Shown: positions 51,993 through 60,821 of the stretch, piece by piece | Layout of the letters: each line of letters begins with the position of its first letter | Position numbering within the stretch: position 1 is the stretch's first letter | Assembly: GCA_002256115.1 (NCBI GenBank) | Contig: NKIK01000001.1 | Location: forward strand, 186,001-250,000 | Direction: 5' to 3' | Source: Burkholderiales bacterium PBB3 | Lineage (GTDB): Bacteria; Pseudomonadota; Gammaproteobacteria; Burkholderiales; Burkholderiaceae_C | Length of the DNA stretch: 64,000 nucleotides | Notes under the pieces: generated by a model | Database searches by the model: none | Told to the model about the DNA's origin: nothing | What the model saw: only the letters and a program-made list of their open reading frames with translations | Program-made: the position numbers and the translations under genes

Positions 51993-53105
51993 ATGTTATT
52001 CCATTCCTCCATCCGCCAAGAGCTGACCCGAACTTTTGGAGCCACGCTCGTGGTCCTCGTCACCGTAGTGATGACCATGACGCTCATTCGAACACTGGGG
52101 GAGGCTTCGCGCGGCACTTTCAACCCATCAGACGTCATGATCATCATGGGTTACACCGTGTTGCACGACATGCCCACCATACTTGTCACCTGCCTGTTTA
52201 TAGCGGTGCTGACCGTGCTCAACCGAATGTTCCGCGACAGTGAAATGGTGATCTGGTTTGGCAGCGGTAGCGGGTTGACATCGCTGTTGGCACCCCTGTT
52301 TCGCTTTGCTTGGCCGATTCTGGTGGTCATTCTGACTTTGTCTTTTTTCATCTTGCCATGGGCCTACGGTCGTATTGAAGACCTTAGGGACAAGTATGAA
52401 AAGCGTGGTGATGTGGCTCGCATTCAACCCGGACAGTTTCAAGAATCCGCCAACGGCGACAGGGTTTTTTTCCATGAAAAAGACCCTGTCAATCGCCAAG
52501 TCGGTAGCAATGTATTTATCGCTACCAAAGAGCCAGGCAAGGAGACCATCACTTCGGCGAAGACGGGCAGACTGGACGTTATCGGCCCGAATCGGTTTCT
52601 GATTCTGGACAACGGGCAGCGCTTAGAGAAATCTACTGACAGCTCCAGTCTCTCCGTGAGCGTATTTGAAACTTATGGTGCCAAAGTGGGGGTGGACGAC
52701 ACCTCTGCCCGCAGTTATGTGCCCACCAATGTAAAAACAACGAAGGAGTTGATACTGGACCCGAGCAATCGCAATTTGGCAGAGCTATCTTGGCGCGCGG
52801 GCCTGACCCTGGCCGCATTCAATTTCATCGTGATCGGACTGGCCCTTGCTGGCGTCAACCCGAGAGTGGGCCGCGCGGCCAACCTGGGGTTCGCATTCAT
52901 GGTGTTCGTTTTGTACATCAACCTCTTGGTTCTGGGAAAAAGTTGGATTGAGGGCAATCAAGTTACGCTGACGGCGTATCTTTTGGTCTTGCACGGAGGC
53001 ATATTTTTCTTAAGTCTGATGTGGCTATTCAAACGCGACAACCATTGGACTTGGCGGGGAGCCCCCAAATGCAAAGACACGAAAAGTAGCGAGGTACGCC
53101 CGTGA
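51993..53105 (+). CDS. lptF: LPS export permease LptF
   Basis: 370 residues. YjgP/YjgQ family: three N-terminal membrane segments, a periplasmic jellyroll domain (about residues 130-260), three C-terminal segments. With LptG and LptB it extracts lipopolysaccharide from the inner membrane. ATG 51993 chosen over TTG 51990. The stop overlaps the lptG GTG start. Confidence 0.95.
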   Translation: MLFHSSIRQELTRTFGATLVVLVTVVMTMTLIRTLGEASRGTFNPSDVMIIMGYTVLHDMPTILVTCLFIAVLTVLNRMFRDSEMVIWFGSGSGLTSLLAPLFRFAWPILVVILTLSFFILPWAYGRIEDLRDKYEKRGDVARIQPGQFQESANGDRVFFHEKDPVNRQVGSNVFIATKEPGKETITSAKTGRLDVIGPNRFLILDNGQRLEKSTDSSSLSVSVFETYGAKVGVDDTSARSYVPTNVKTTKELILDPSNRNLAELSWRAGLTLAAFNFIVIGLALAGVNPRVGRAANLGFAFMVFVLYINLLVLGKSWIEGNQVTLTAYLLVLHGGIFFLSLMWLFKRDNHWTWRGAPKCKDTKSSEVRP

Positions 53106-54208
53106 AAACCGTGCGCCGCCTTTTTTACAATGAAGTGTCCACCGCCGTCTTGTTGGTGACACTCGGCTTCATCGGCCTCTTTTACTTCTTTGACTTCATT
53201 GACGAACTGCAGTCTTTGGGCCGCTTTAGCGATGCGGGTTATCGGGTGCCGCAGGCATTGATGTTTGTCGCCTTCATGATTCCAAGCCATGTTTATGAGT
53301 TGCTGCCGATTACCGTTTTGATCGGCACCATATTCGTCATGGCACGGCTAGCGCAAAGCTCGGAGTTCACCATTCTGCGCACCAGTGGCCTTGGCCCTTG
53401 GCGGGCATTGCGCACGTTGATTGTTTTGGGTGTAGGGTTTGTATTTCTCACCTTTGCGGTGGGCGACTATGTAGCGCCATGGGCGGATCGGACTGGCAAA
53501 CTCTTGAAGTCGCAGTACCAGGGCAATGTTACGGTGGGTAAAACAGGTGCGTGGCTGAAAGAACGGCAGCAGCATGGGCAATACGCGGTCAATGTGGGTG
53601 CCTTGGCCCCCGACGCAAGCATGCGCGATGTCCGGATTTTTGAGTTTGACAACCACGGCGCACTCATCTCCATGGCACAGGCAAAAACGGCTCGCTTCTC
53701 CAACGACGATTCATGGCAACTTGAGCAAGTGGAGCGAACCGTTTTTTCCAATGGCAGCACCACATCCAGTCATGTGGATCGCACCAAGCTGGATACCTTC
53801 CGCTGGCCAACCCAGATAAATGCCGAGATGGTAGCCACCGCTATTTTGCGACCTGAACGCATGGGCACGGTGGACTTGTTTCAATACATCCAACATTTGA
53901 ATGCGAACGGCCAGTCTTCGCAAAAGTACGAGATTCAGTTCTGGAAAAAGGTTTTTTATCCCCTGAGCTGCCTCGTCATGGTGGTGTTGGCATTGCCCTT
54001 TGCTTATTTGCATTTCAGATCCGGCGGCATTGCCAGCTATGTGTTTGGCGGCGTCATGGCGGGCATTAGCTTTGTGCTGCTGAACAATGTGTTGGGCGAC
54101 TTGGGCGCGCTGCAGGGCTGGCAGCCCTGGTTTACCGCAGCGCTACCGGGTTTGATCTATTCCATGGTGTCCTTGGCGGCCTTTGCCTGGCTGGTGATTA
54201 AACGATGA
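53102..54208 (+). CDS. lptG: LPS export permease LptG
   Basis: 368 residues with the same layout as LptF (FYNEVSTAVLLVTLGFIGLF first membrane helix, periplasmic domain, three C-terminal helices ending LAAFAWLVIKR). GTG start overlapping lptF stop. The stop overlaps the start of the chelatase gene (ATGA). Confidence 0.95.
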   Translation: MKTVRRLFYNEVSTAVLLVTLGFIGLFYFFDFIDELQSLGRFSDAGYRVPQALMFVAFMIPSHVYELLPITVLIGTIFVMARLAQSSEFTILRTSGLGPWRALRTLIVLGVGFVFLTFAVGDYVAPWADRTGKLLKSQYQGNVTVGKTGAWLKERQQHGQYAVNVGALAPDASMRDVRIFEFDNHGALISMAQAKTARFSNDDSWQLEQVERTVFSNGSTTSSHVDRTKLDTFRWPTQINAEMVATAILRPERMGTVDLFQYIQHLNANGQSSQKYEIQFWKKVFYPLSCLVMVVLALPFAYLHFRSGGIASYVFGGVMAGISFVLLNNVLGDLGALQGWQPWFTAALPGLIYSMVSLAAFAWLVIKR

Positions 54209-54570
54209 ACAAAGCTATAGTCTTGTTCGCCCACGGCTCGCGCGATCCGCTTTGGCACAAGCCAATGGAGGCCGTCGCAACGCAAATTGCGGCCCAAGCA
54301 CCCGGCACCCCCGTTGCGTGCGCTTACCTAGAGTTATCTACCCCCGATTTACCCACCGTGGTCGATCAATTGGTTTCCTCTGGCGTTACCGCCATTTCCA
54401 TCGTTCCCATGTTTTTGGGCGTCGGCCGCCATGCCCGCGAGGACCTGCCGCTGATCGTCTCCGAGCTGCGAACGAAGTTTCCCCATCTGGTTTTGACGCT
54501 GATGCCAGCTGTTGGAGAAAACGCGAAATTGGTGCAGCTATTGGCAGATATTGCCTTGGAAGGTCTATAA
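54205..54570 (+). CDS. CbiX-type sirohydrochlorin chelatase
   Basis: 121 residues, the size of the short CbiX/SirB family. Metal-binding histidines are seen in LFAHGSRDPLW and FLGVGRHAREDLP. It would insert Fe or Co into sirohydrochlorin. Iron insertion gives siroheme, the cofactor of the sulfite reductase encoded at 60822. It is coupled to lptG but followed at once by a CysB-type regulator, which fits a sulfur role. Confidence 0.9.
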   Translation: MNKAIVLFAHGSRDPLWHKPMEAVATQIAAQAPGTPVACAYLELSTPDLPTVVDQLVSSGVTAISIVPMFLGVGRHAREDLPLIVSELRTKFPHLVLTLMPAVGENAKLVQLLADIALEGL

Positions 54571-54617
54571 AACGCCATTTGCGGCATAATGAACTTCATC
54601 TTTAGTTGAAATTCGAT

Positions 54618-55583
54618 ATGAACCTGCATCAATTCCGTTTTGTTCAGGAAGCCGCCCGCCGCAACCTGAACCTCACCGAGGCCGCCAAGGCGCTGCACAC
54701 ATCGCAGCCCGGTGTCTCCAAAGCCATCATTGAGCTGGAAGAGGAATTGGGGATTGAGATTTTTGCCCGCCACGGTAAGCGCTTGAAGCGCATTACCGAG
54801 CCCGGCCAGCACGTTCTAAAAAGCATCGAATTGATCCTGCGCGAAGTGGGCAACCTCAAACGCATTGGCGAGCAGTACAGCGCAGAAGACAGTGGCACCC
54901 TGTCCATTGCCACCACCCACACCCAAGCCCGCTATGTGCTGCCGGAGAAAGTGGCCGCATTGCGCACGGCCTACCCCAAGGTCAATGTCAGCCTGCACCA
55001 GGGTGCGCCTGCGCAAGTCGCCCGTATGCTGATAGACGAAGTAGCGGAGATTGGCATTGCAACCGAATCACTGTCCGAGTATTCCGAGCTGGTCACGCTG
55101 CCCTGCTATGAGTGGCAACACATGCTGGTGCTGCCCACCGACCACCCGCTGGCCCGCAAAGAGCGCATCACCCTGGAAGATGTCGCTGCCGAGCCCTTGA
55201 TTACCTACCACCCGTCCTTCACCGGTCGTACCAAAATCGACCAGGCCTTTGCCGCCCGCAAGCTTCAGCCGCGCATTGCGCTGGAGGCCATCGATTCGGA
55301 CGTTATCAAGACCTATGTGCGCTTGGGGCTAGGCGTGGGTATTGCCGCCGAAATGGCCGTGCGAGATGTGCTGGAAGACACCGAGAAAAACGGTGGCCTG
55401 GGCGGCCTGGTCGTGCGCCCGGCGGGCTATTTGTTTGGACAAAACGTGGCCCGAGTGGCCTTCAAGCGCAGCGCCTACTTGCGCAACTTCGTCTACACCT
55501 TTGCCGAACTTTTGAGTGACCGTCTGGACCGCAAACTGATTGCGCGCGCCATGGATGGCCATGTGGAAGATTACGAATTTTGA
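54618..55583 (+). CDS. cysB: CysB-type LysR transcriptional regulator
   Basis: 321 residues. N-terminal winged helix (MNLHQFRFVQEAARRNLNLT, TSQPGVSKAIIELEEELGI) with the CysB hallmark FARHGKRLKRITEPG, then a periplasmic-binding-like effector domain (TTHTQARYVLPEKV). CysB senses N-acetylserine/O-acetylserine and sulfide or thiosulfate and activates sulfate assimilation. Whether it is CysB or its paralogue Cbl cannot be settled by eye. ATG 54618 selected. Confidence 0.93.
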   Translation: MNLHQFRFVQEAARRNLNLTEAAKALHTSQPGVSKAIIELEEELGIEIFARHGKRLKRITEPGQHVLKSIELILREVGNLKRIGEQYSAEDSGTLSIATTHTQARYVLPEKVAALRTAYPKVNVSLHQGAPAQVARMLIDEVAEIGIATESLSEYSELVTLPCYEWQHMLVLPTDHPLARKERITLEDVAAEPLITYHPSFTGRTKIDQAFAARKLQPRIALEAIDSDVIKTYVRLGLGVGIAAEMAVRDVLEDTEKNGGLGGLVVRPAGYLFGQNVARVAFKRSAYLRNFVYTFAELLSDRLDRKLIARAMDGHVEDYEF

Positions 55584-56728
55584 CCCCTCTCCTAACCTCC
55601 CGCTTGCCCCAGGTGGGCACCACCATTTTCAGTGTGATGTCTGCGCTGGCTACGGAACACCAGGCCGTCAATCTAGGCCAGGGCTTCCCAGACTTTGACT
55701 GTGACCCGGCCCTGATCGAGCAGGTCCATCAGGCCATGCAAAACGGCCACAACCAGTATCCGCCGATGCCGGGCATTGCTGCGCTGCGCGAAGCTATTGC
55801 TATCAAAATAGAAGCGCTCCACGCATACAGATACCGGGCTGCAGACGAAATCACTATTACAGCGGGTGCCACCCAGGGCATCATCACTGCCATTTTGGCT
55901 ACGGTACATCCGGGTGATGAAGTCATCGTCTTGGACCCCTGCTACGACAGCTATGGCCCCAGCATTGCGCTGGCGGGCGGTACTGTGGTGCGGGTGCCTT
56001 TGACACCTGGGAGCTTTCGCCCCGACTTTGCCCGCATCGGCGCGGCCATCAACGCCAAAACCCGTGCGCTGATCATCAACAGCCCCCACAACCCCAGTGC
56101 CACGGTCTGGTCCGATGCCGACATGTTGGCACTGCAAGCCTTACTGGCGCCCACCCATGTTCTGCTGATCAGCGACGAGGTTTACGAACACATGGTGTTC
56201 GATGGCGCGCAGCACTGCAGCGCGGCGCGCTATCCGGGCTTGGCCGAGCGCGCGTTTGTGGTGTCCAGTTTTGGCAAGACCTACCACGTAACGGGCTGGA
56301 AAGTCGGCTATGTGGCCGCGCCGGCCGCCTTGATGGTCGAGTTTCGCAAGGTGCACCAGTTCAATGTGTTCACCGTCAATACGCCGGTGCAACATGGTTT
56401 GGCGGGCTACATGGCTAACCCGGCCCCCTATTTGGACCTTCCAGCCTTTTACCAGCGCAAGCGCGACTTGTTTCGCCAGGGCCTGGCGGCCACGCGCTTC
56501 AAATTACTGCCTAGCGAGGGCAGCTACTTCCAGTGCGTGGACATTTCCGAGGTGTCTGACAAATCAGAAAGCGACTTTTGCCGCTGGCTGACGGCCGAGG
56601 TCGGCGTAGCCGCCATCCCCCTGTCGGCCTTCTATGGCGATGGCTTTGACCAGAAAGTGGTCCGGTTCTGCTTTGCCAAGCGGGACGAGACCCTGCACGC
56701 CGCCTTGGGCCGTTTGGCCCAGCTCTGA
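55580..56728 (+). CDS. Class I/II PLP aminotransferase (methionine aminotransferase-like)
   Basis: 382 residues. YbdL/kynurenine aminotransferase-like: VNLGQGFPDFDCD, ITITAGATQGIITAI, SPHNPSATVW, PLP-lysine in SSFGKTYHVTGWKVGY, and the C-terminal arginine in VVRFCFAKRDETL. Likely substrate methionine or aromatic keto acids. It starts with a TTG overlapping the cysB stop; GTG 55613 is the alternative. Near residue 75 the codons for AIAIKIEALHAYRYR resemble a diverged form of the interspersed element. Confidence 0.9.
   Translation: MTPLLTSRLPQVGTTIFSVMSALATEHQAVNLGQGFPDFDCDPALIEQVHQAMQNGHNQYPPMPGIAALREAIAIKIEALHAYRYRAADEITITAGATQGIITAILATVHPGDEVIVLDPCYDSYGPSIALAGGTVVRVPLTPGSFRPDFARIGAAINAKTRALIINSPHNPSATVWSDADMLALQALLAPTHVLLISDEVYEHMVFDGAQHCSAARYPGLAERAFVVSSFGKTYHVTGWKVGYVAAPAALMVEFRKVHQFNVFTVNTPVQHGLAGYMANPAPYLDLPAFYQRKRDLFRQGLAATRFKLLPSEGSYFQCVDISEVSDKSESDFCRWLTAEVGVAAIPLSAFYGDGFDQKVVRFCFAKRDETLHAALGRLAQL
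55793..55840 (-). repeat. Possible diverged interspersed element inside aminotransferase gene
   Basis: GCTATCAAAATAGAAGC then GCTCCACGCATACAGATA parallels the reversed main element (hairpin, then GCTCCCGCACTATCC). Weak match, and the protein sequence there is also plausible for the family. Confidence 0.3.
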
Positions 56729-56866
56729 TCAGCGCCTGACCTGCATTTCGGGCTACGGCTCCTGCAATCCGTCTCCTGGCGCTGGTCTGCGCGTCCCAAG
56801 CCCCGTAATCTTCAGGGTAAGCAACAGCCTCATCCGAGCGCTGTACCCAAGAAAAGGTAAACCCTT

Positions 56867-59035
56867 ATGTTCAAAGCAGTTGGAAACGTGATCCATAAAA
56901 CCCCCTGGTGGGTCATGGTGTCGGGCGGCCTGATCACTTTGCTGGTGCTGGTGCTGTTCACCGTGCCGATCCAAGTGATTCGCCTGCATGAAAGCGGCAA
57001 TACCCCGCAGGAGCAACGGGCTATCGAGCGGGAAATCAACTTGGTGTTTGGCGATAGGGCTCTGAATTTTGCCGAAGACATTGTTCAGGCTATGCGAGCC
57101 CGAACACAGGACAACGCCCGCCAACAGGAGTTGGAGCATGCTTTAGCTGAAATCGCCCGCGCGAAGAAAGAGCTCGCCACCGCCCAGTATGACTTCAGCG
57201 GTAACGCCAAAGAACGGGCCGCTGAAACCACCGACCAAGCCCTGGAAGCCGCACGCGACGCTGCCCAAACGGCTCTGGAGGCCGCCATCAGCTCCCGCGA
57301 AGCCGTAGAACAAGCCAAAGCCGATGCCATTGACCTGCTGCGTGAGCGCGGACTGGACACGGCTGCCACGGCTGCATCGTTCGGCGTCATGCTCCGCACC
57401 GCACAAGACAACGAGAAGGCCGCCGCGGAGTCCTTGGAATCGATTGAAAAGATGCGCAGGAGCGTGGAGCTTGAAGGCCATACGACGCCCACGACGCCTA
57501 CAACTCCGACCAAGCCGACAAAACCCACTACGCCCACCACCGCGACTCGACCCACTGCACCTGCAGTGCCTCCAGCACCGCCTGCTATGCCGGCGATACC
57601 AGCGGTGCCAGCAATGGTCGAGCCCCCAGAGTTGGCAATGCCCCCGGCTCCGCCAGCACCACCCGGTGCGCCCAAGAGCCAGTTTGCTGGAATCCATCTA
57701 CCCGCTGTGGTGGACATGACTGCCCTGCCTGACGGTTTCCGTGGCGAAATCCGCCGCAAGGTCGATGGCGATATGTGGCGCATTGGCGTGGGCTCCGCCT
57801 TGATCCTGGCTTTCATCCCACTGTTTGTGATGTTGCTGATTTCCAAGTATTTCTTGGGACGCTCGCGCCGTGCCATCGCCGTGGCCGAAGAGAAAACCCA
57901 GCAGGCCGAGGTGAGCGACATGAGCCGCCAGATCACCGAAGCCCGCTTGCAAGCTCTGCAGGCCCAAGTAGAGCCGCACTTTTTGTACAACACCTTGGCC
58001 AATGTGCAGGCGCTGACCGAAGTGGACCCGCCTGCGGCCAACCAGATGGTCGGACACCTGATCCAGTACCTGCGCGCATCTCTCCCCAAAATGCGTGAGA
58101 ACACGTCCACAGTGGGCCAGGAGCTGGAACTGGTGCGTGCATACCTGAACATCCTGCAGATGCGCATGGGTGGGCGGTTAGAGTTTTCCATTGCAGTGCC
58201 CGACGACCTGCTAGCCAAGTCCTTCCCGCCGATGATGCTGCCCTCGTTGGTGGAGAACGCTATCAAACATGGTCTGGAGCCGGTACGCGAAGGCGGGCGG
58301 ATTGATGTGCTGGTGCAGCGCATCGTTACACCCCAGGGTGACCGCATCACCATCGAAGTCAAAGACACCGGCAAAGGCCTGGTAGCCGACTCGACCCAAC
58401 CCGGCGGCGGTGTGGGCTTGTCCAATTTGCGCGAGCGACTGGCTGCCATCTACGGCCACAACGCCCGCTTCACGATCGAATCCAACACGCCGCGCGGCGT
58501 GGTGGCCACCATCGACATTCCCACTGAAGCCCCCAGCGCGCCGGGTACCGTCATGGCGCAACGCTCCAAACCCCAGACGGTGGTGGCACCCATTCCCGCT
58601 ACCGGCTGGCGCAAGGCCGTGGACCTGACAAGCAAGTCCCATAGCGTGTGGGCCCGCATCGTGTCGCGCACTTTTATGGTGTTGATGGTGACGCTCTGCG
58701 TGGTGTTTTTGCTGGCTTTGCTCAGCCTGTACACCGGCTGGATGCCGGTGCAAGTGGGTGACTTTCAGCTGGACGGAATGGAGGGCATGGCGCTAGGCTC
58801 CGTCGGTCTGCTGGCCGCATTTGGCGCACTGGCACTGGCTATTTTGATTGTGGTGGCCGTGATGTACGGCTTGGGCTTCTTGTTTGCCGCCCTGCTCGTG
58901 TTCATACCCGCCATGATCCTGATCTCGCTGTTCCCTGTGGTCTCGCCTTTCATCCTGATCGGTCTGATCATTTACTGGGTCTCGAAAAAGCGAAAGAAGG
59001 ACTTGGCGTCTGCCCGCAAGGCGGACCTGCATTGA
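56867..59035 (+). CDS. LytS/AlgZ-type sensor histidine kinase with extra membrane domain
   Basis: 722 residues. Order: one N-terminal membrane helix (about 12-36); a long Ala/Glu coiled coil (about 60-200); a Thr/Pro repeat tract (TTPTTPTTPTKPTKP) and a Pro/Ala/Met tract (about 205-280); a second membrane helix (about 303-330); a coiled linker; a HisKA_5 module with H371 in VEPHFLYNTLANVQAL; and a HATPase with LVENAIKHGLEP, DTGKGL and GVGLSNLRERL. After the kinase come about 150 residues with four hydrophobic segments, ending in a basic tail. The membrane domain after the kinase is unusual. It is paired with the LytTR regulator downstream. Confidence 0.88.
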   Translation: MFKAVGNVIHKTPWWVMVSGGLITLLVLVLFTVPIQVIRLHESGNTPQEQRAIEREINLVFGDRALNFAEDIVQAMRARTQDNARQQELEHALAEIARAKKELATAQYDFSGNAKERAAETTDQALEAARDAAQTALEAAISSREAVEQAKADAIDLLRERGLDTAATAASFGVMLRTAQDNEKAAAESLESIEKMRRSVELEGHTTPTTPTTPTKPTKPTTPTTATRPTAPAVPPAPPAMPAIPAVPAMVEPPELAMPPAPPAPPGAPKSQFAGIHLPAVVDMTALPDGFRGEIRRKVDGDMWRIGVGSALILAFIPLFVMLLISKYFLGRSRRAIAVAEEKTQQAEVSDMSRQITEARLQALQAQVEPHFLYNTLANVQALTEVDPPAANQMVGHLIQYLRASLPKMRENTSTVGQELELVRAYLNILQMRMGGRLEFSIAVPDDLLAKSFPPMMLPSLVENAIKHGLEPVREGGRIDVLVQRIVTPQGDRITIEVKDTGKGLVADSTQPGGGVGLSNLRERLAAIYGHNARFTIESNTPRGVVATIDIPTEAPSAPGTVMAQRSKPQTVVAPIPATGWRKAVDLTSKSHSVWARIVSRTFMVLMVTLCVVFLLALLSLYTGWMPVQVGDFQLDGMEGMALGSVGLLAAFGALALAILIVVAVMYGLGFLFAALLVFIPAMILISLFPVVSPFILIGLIIYWVSKKRKKDLASARKADLH

Positions 59036-59138
59036 CGCGTCCGGCTGCGCAGTCCATGGCGGCTCTGTTCAGTGACTATTTCGACTGACCGTTTGCACCG
59101 ACAATGCGCAGCTTGTTTGTCATTACTCTACAGACCTT

Positions 59139-59912
59139 ATGCCTATCACCGCAGTCATCGCCGAAGACGAACCCATTTTGCGTGCACAGCTCAAAGCCAA
59201 GCTGGGCAAGCTGTGGCCCGAGCTGGTCATCGTGGCCGATGTGGGCGATGGTGAGGCCGCCCTAGAGGCCATCGACGAGCATCGCCCTTCGCTGGCCTTT
59301 CTGGATATTCAAATGCCGGAAATGACGGGGGTGGAGGTGGCGCGCAGCCTGGCCGCCAACCGCGAGTTGCGTTGCCATGTCGTGTTTGTGACGGCTTTTG
59401 ACCAATACGCCGTAGAAGCTTTTGAAACCGATGCGGTGGACTATGTGCTCAAACCCTATTCGGACGAACGCCTGAAGGCCGCGGTGGATCGGCTGCAGGC
59501 CCGACTGGGTTCGGTGCCACCCGCACCGCCACAAGACCTGGAGGCTTTGCTTTCGCGTCTCACCGCCAAACTGAACACCGGTACCGAACAACTCAAATGG
59601 ATCAAAGCCAGCGTCGGGCAAAACCTGCGTCTGATTCCCATCGACGAAGTCCTGTTTTTCCAGAGCGATGAGAAATACACGCTGGTCGCGACGGCCGAAT
59701 TTGATGCGCTGATCCGCACCCCCATCAAGGAAATTCTGGAAGGTATTGACGCGAGCAAGTTCTGGCAAATTCACCGCTCCACCATCGTGAATGCCTCCGC
59801 AGTGGATTCCGTATCGCGGGATTTTCGGGGCCAGGCCACCGTCAAGGTCAAGGGCCGCAAAGAAAATCTGGTCGTGAGCCGCCCGTTTTCGCACCTGTTC
59901 AAACAGATGTAG
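59139..59912 (+). CDS. LytTR-family response regulator
   Basis: 257 residues. Receiver domain with phospho-acceptor D56 in LAFLDIQMPEMTG, upstream acidic pair in VIAEDEPIL and lysine in YVLKPYSDERL. The C-terminal LytTR DNA-binding domain (QNLRLIPIDEVLFFQSDEKY, IHRSTIVNASAVDSV) resembles AlgR. It is the partner of the kinase just upstream; targets are unknown. Confidence 0.93.
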   Translation: MPITAVIAEDEPILRAQLKAKLGKLWPELVIVADVGDGEAALEAIDEHRPSLAFLDIQMPEMTGVEVARSLAANRELRCHVVFVTAFDQYAVEAFETDAVDYVLKPYSDERLKAAVDRLQARLGSVPPAPPQDLEALLSRLTAKLNTGTEQLKWIKASVGQNLRLIPIDEVLFFQSDEKYTLVATAEFDALIRTPIKEILEGIDASKFWQIHRSTIVNASAVDSVSRDFRGQATVKVKGRKENLVVSRPFSHLFKQM

Positions 59913-59942
59913 TTGGGGTCGCCAAAGGCGTCCCAGGCAAAG

Positions 59943-59963
59943 CTTATTCGATTTTTGAATAAG
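59943..59963. promoter_or_regulatory. Inverted repeat upstream of the sulfur cluster
   Basis: CTTATTC (59943-59949) and GAATAAG (59957-59963) with a 7-base spacer, 55 bases before the TSUP exporter gene, in an AT-rich stretch that could hold the promoter of the exporter-cysI-cysH operon. A CysB-type activator site is possible; E. coli CysB sites are too loose for a match to prove it. Confidence 0.4.
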
Positions 59964-60017
59964 AAAATAGCCAAAAAATAGTTTTCAATCTAAGCAAGCC
60001 CCTCTACAGTCCACGCC

Positions 60018-60809
60018 ATGCATGATTTGGCGTTTGTTTTTGCTGGCTTTTGTGTCGGCTTGATAGTGGGGCTCACTGGCGTCGGTGGCGGCTCGCTGAT
60101 GACGCCCATTCTGATTTTTTTCTTTCAAGTGAAGCCCTACCTGGCTGTAGGCACGGATCTGCTATTTGCCGCCTTCACCAAAATGGGCGGCACCGTGAAA
60201 CTGGCGCGCAGCAAGAGCGTGGAGTGGCGGGTCGTGCTCAACCTGTCTGCAGGCAGCATTCCGGCTTCGCTGATAACGCTCTATGTCTTGCACACGCTGG
60301 GTGCTGCCAGCAGCACGGTGCAGCACATCATGACCACGACGCTGGGCGGCGCGCTGTTGCTGACTGCCGCAGCGACTTTGTACAAGGCCTTGCGCGGCAA
60401 GGCATCCCCCGCATCCGTGGCAGCAGGCCAGGAAGCCGCTGCCGCCCGCCCCCGCCACTGGAGCCTGCCGCTTCTGTTTGGGGCACTCATTGGTTCTCTG
60501 GTTACCCTCACATCCGTGGGCGCGGGTGCCATTGGCGTCACCGTGTTGATGCTGCTGTATCCGTTGCTGCCGCTGCCGCGCATCGTGGCGGCGGATATTG
60601 CCTATGCCGTGCCGCTGACGCTGGTGGCCGGCCTGGGCCACGCCTCGCTGGGCTCGGTGGACTGGCCGTTGCTGGCCAAGCTGCTGGCGGGTTCCATCCC
60701 CGGCATCTGGATCGGCTCGCATTTGATGTTCAAAACGCCCGAGCGCGTGATCCGTTCTTTGCTTTCTGTACTTCTTGCCTATGCTGGCTTGAAACTCATT
60801 TCCTTGTGA
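60018..60809 (+). CDS. TSUP family transporter (TauE/SafE, likely sulfite or sulfur-compound)
   Basis: 263 residues with about eight membrane segments. The N-terminal repeat FCVGLIVGLTGVGGGSLMTP and the second-half repeat GSLVTLTSVGAGAIGVT are the TSUP family marks. TauE/SafE proteins move sulfite, sulfoacetate or similar anions. It sits 12 bases upstream of cysI, so a sulfite or sulfate transport role in assimilation is a fair inference. Confidence 0.9.
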   Translation: MHDLAFVFAGFCVGLIVGLTGVGGGSLMTPILIFFFQVKPYLAVGTDLLFAAFTKMGGTVKLARSKSVEWRVVLNLSAGSIPASLITLYVLHTLGAASSTVQHIMTTTLGGALLLTAAATLYKALRGKASPASVAAGQEAAAARPRHWSLPLLFGALIGSLVTLTSVGAGAIGVTVLMLLYPLLPLPRIVAADIAYAVPLTLVAGLGHASLGSVDWPLLAKLLAGSIPGIWIGSHLMFKTPERVIRSLLSVLLAYAGLKLISL

Positions 60810-60821
60810 AAACAGCTAAAA

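Noticed and set aside
58258-58275. GCTATCAAACATGG in the sensor kinase gene as an element tail
   Set aside because: It encodes the conserved ENAIKHGL N-box of the ATPase and has no core beside it.
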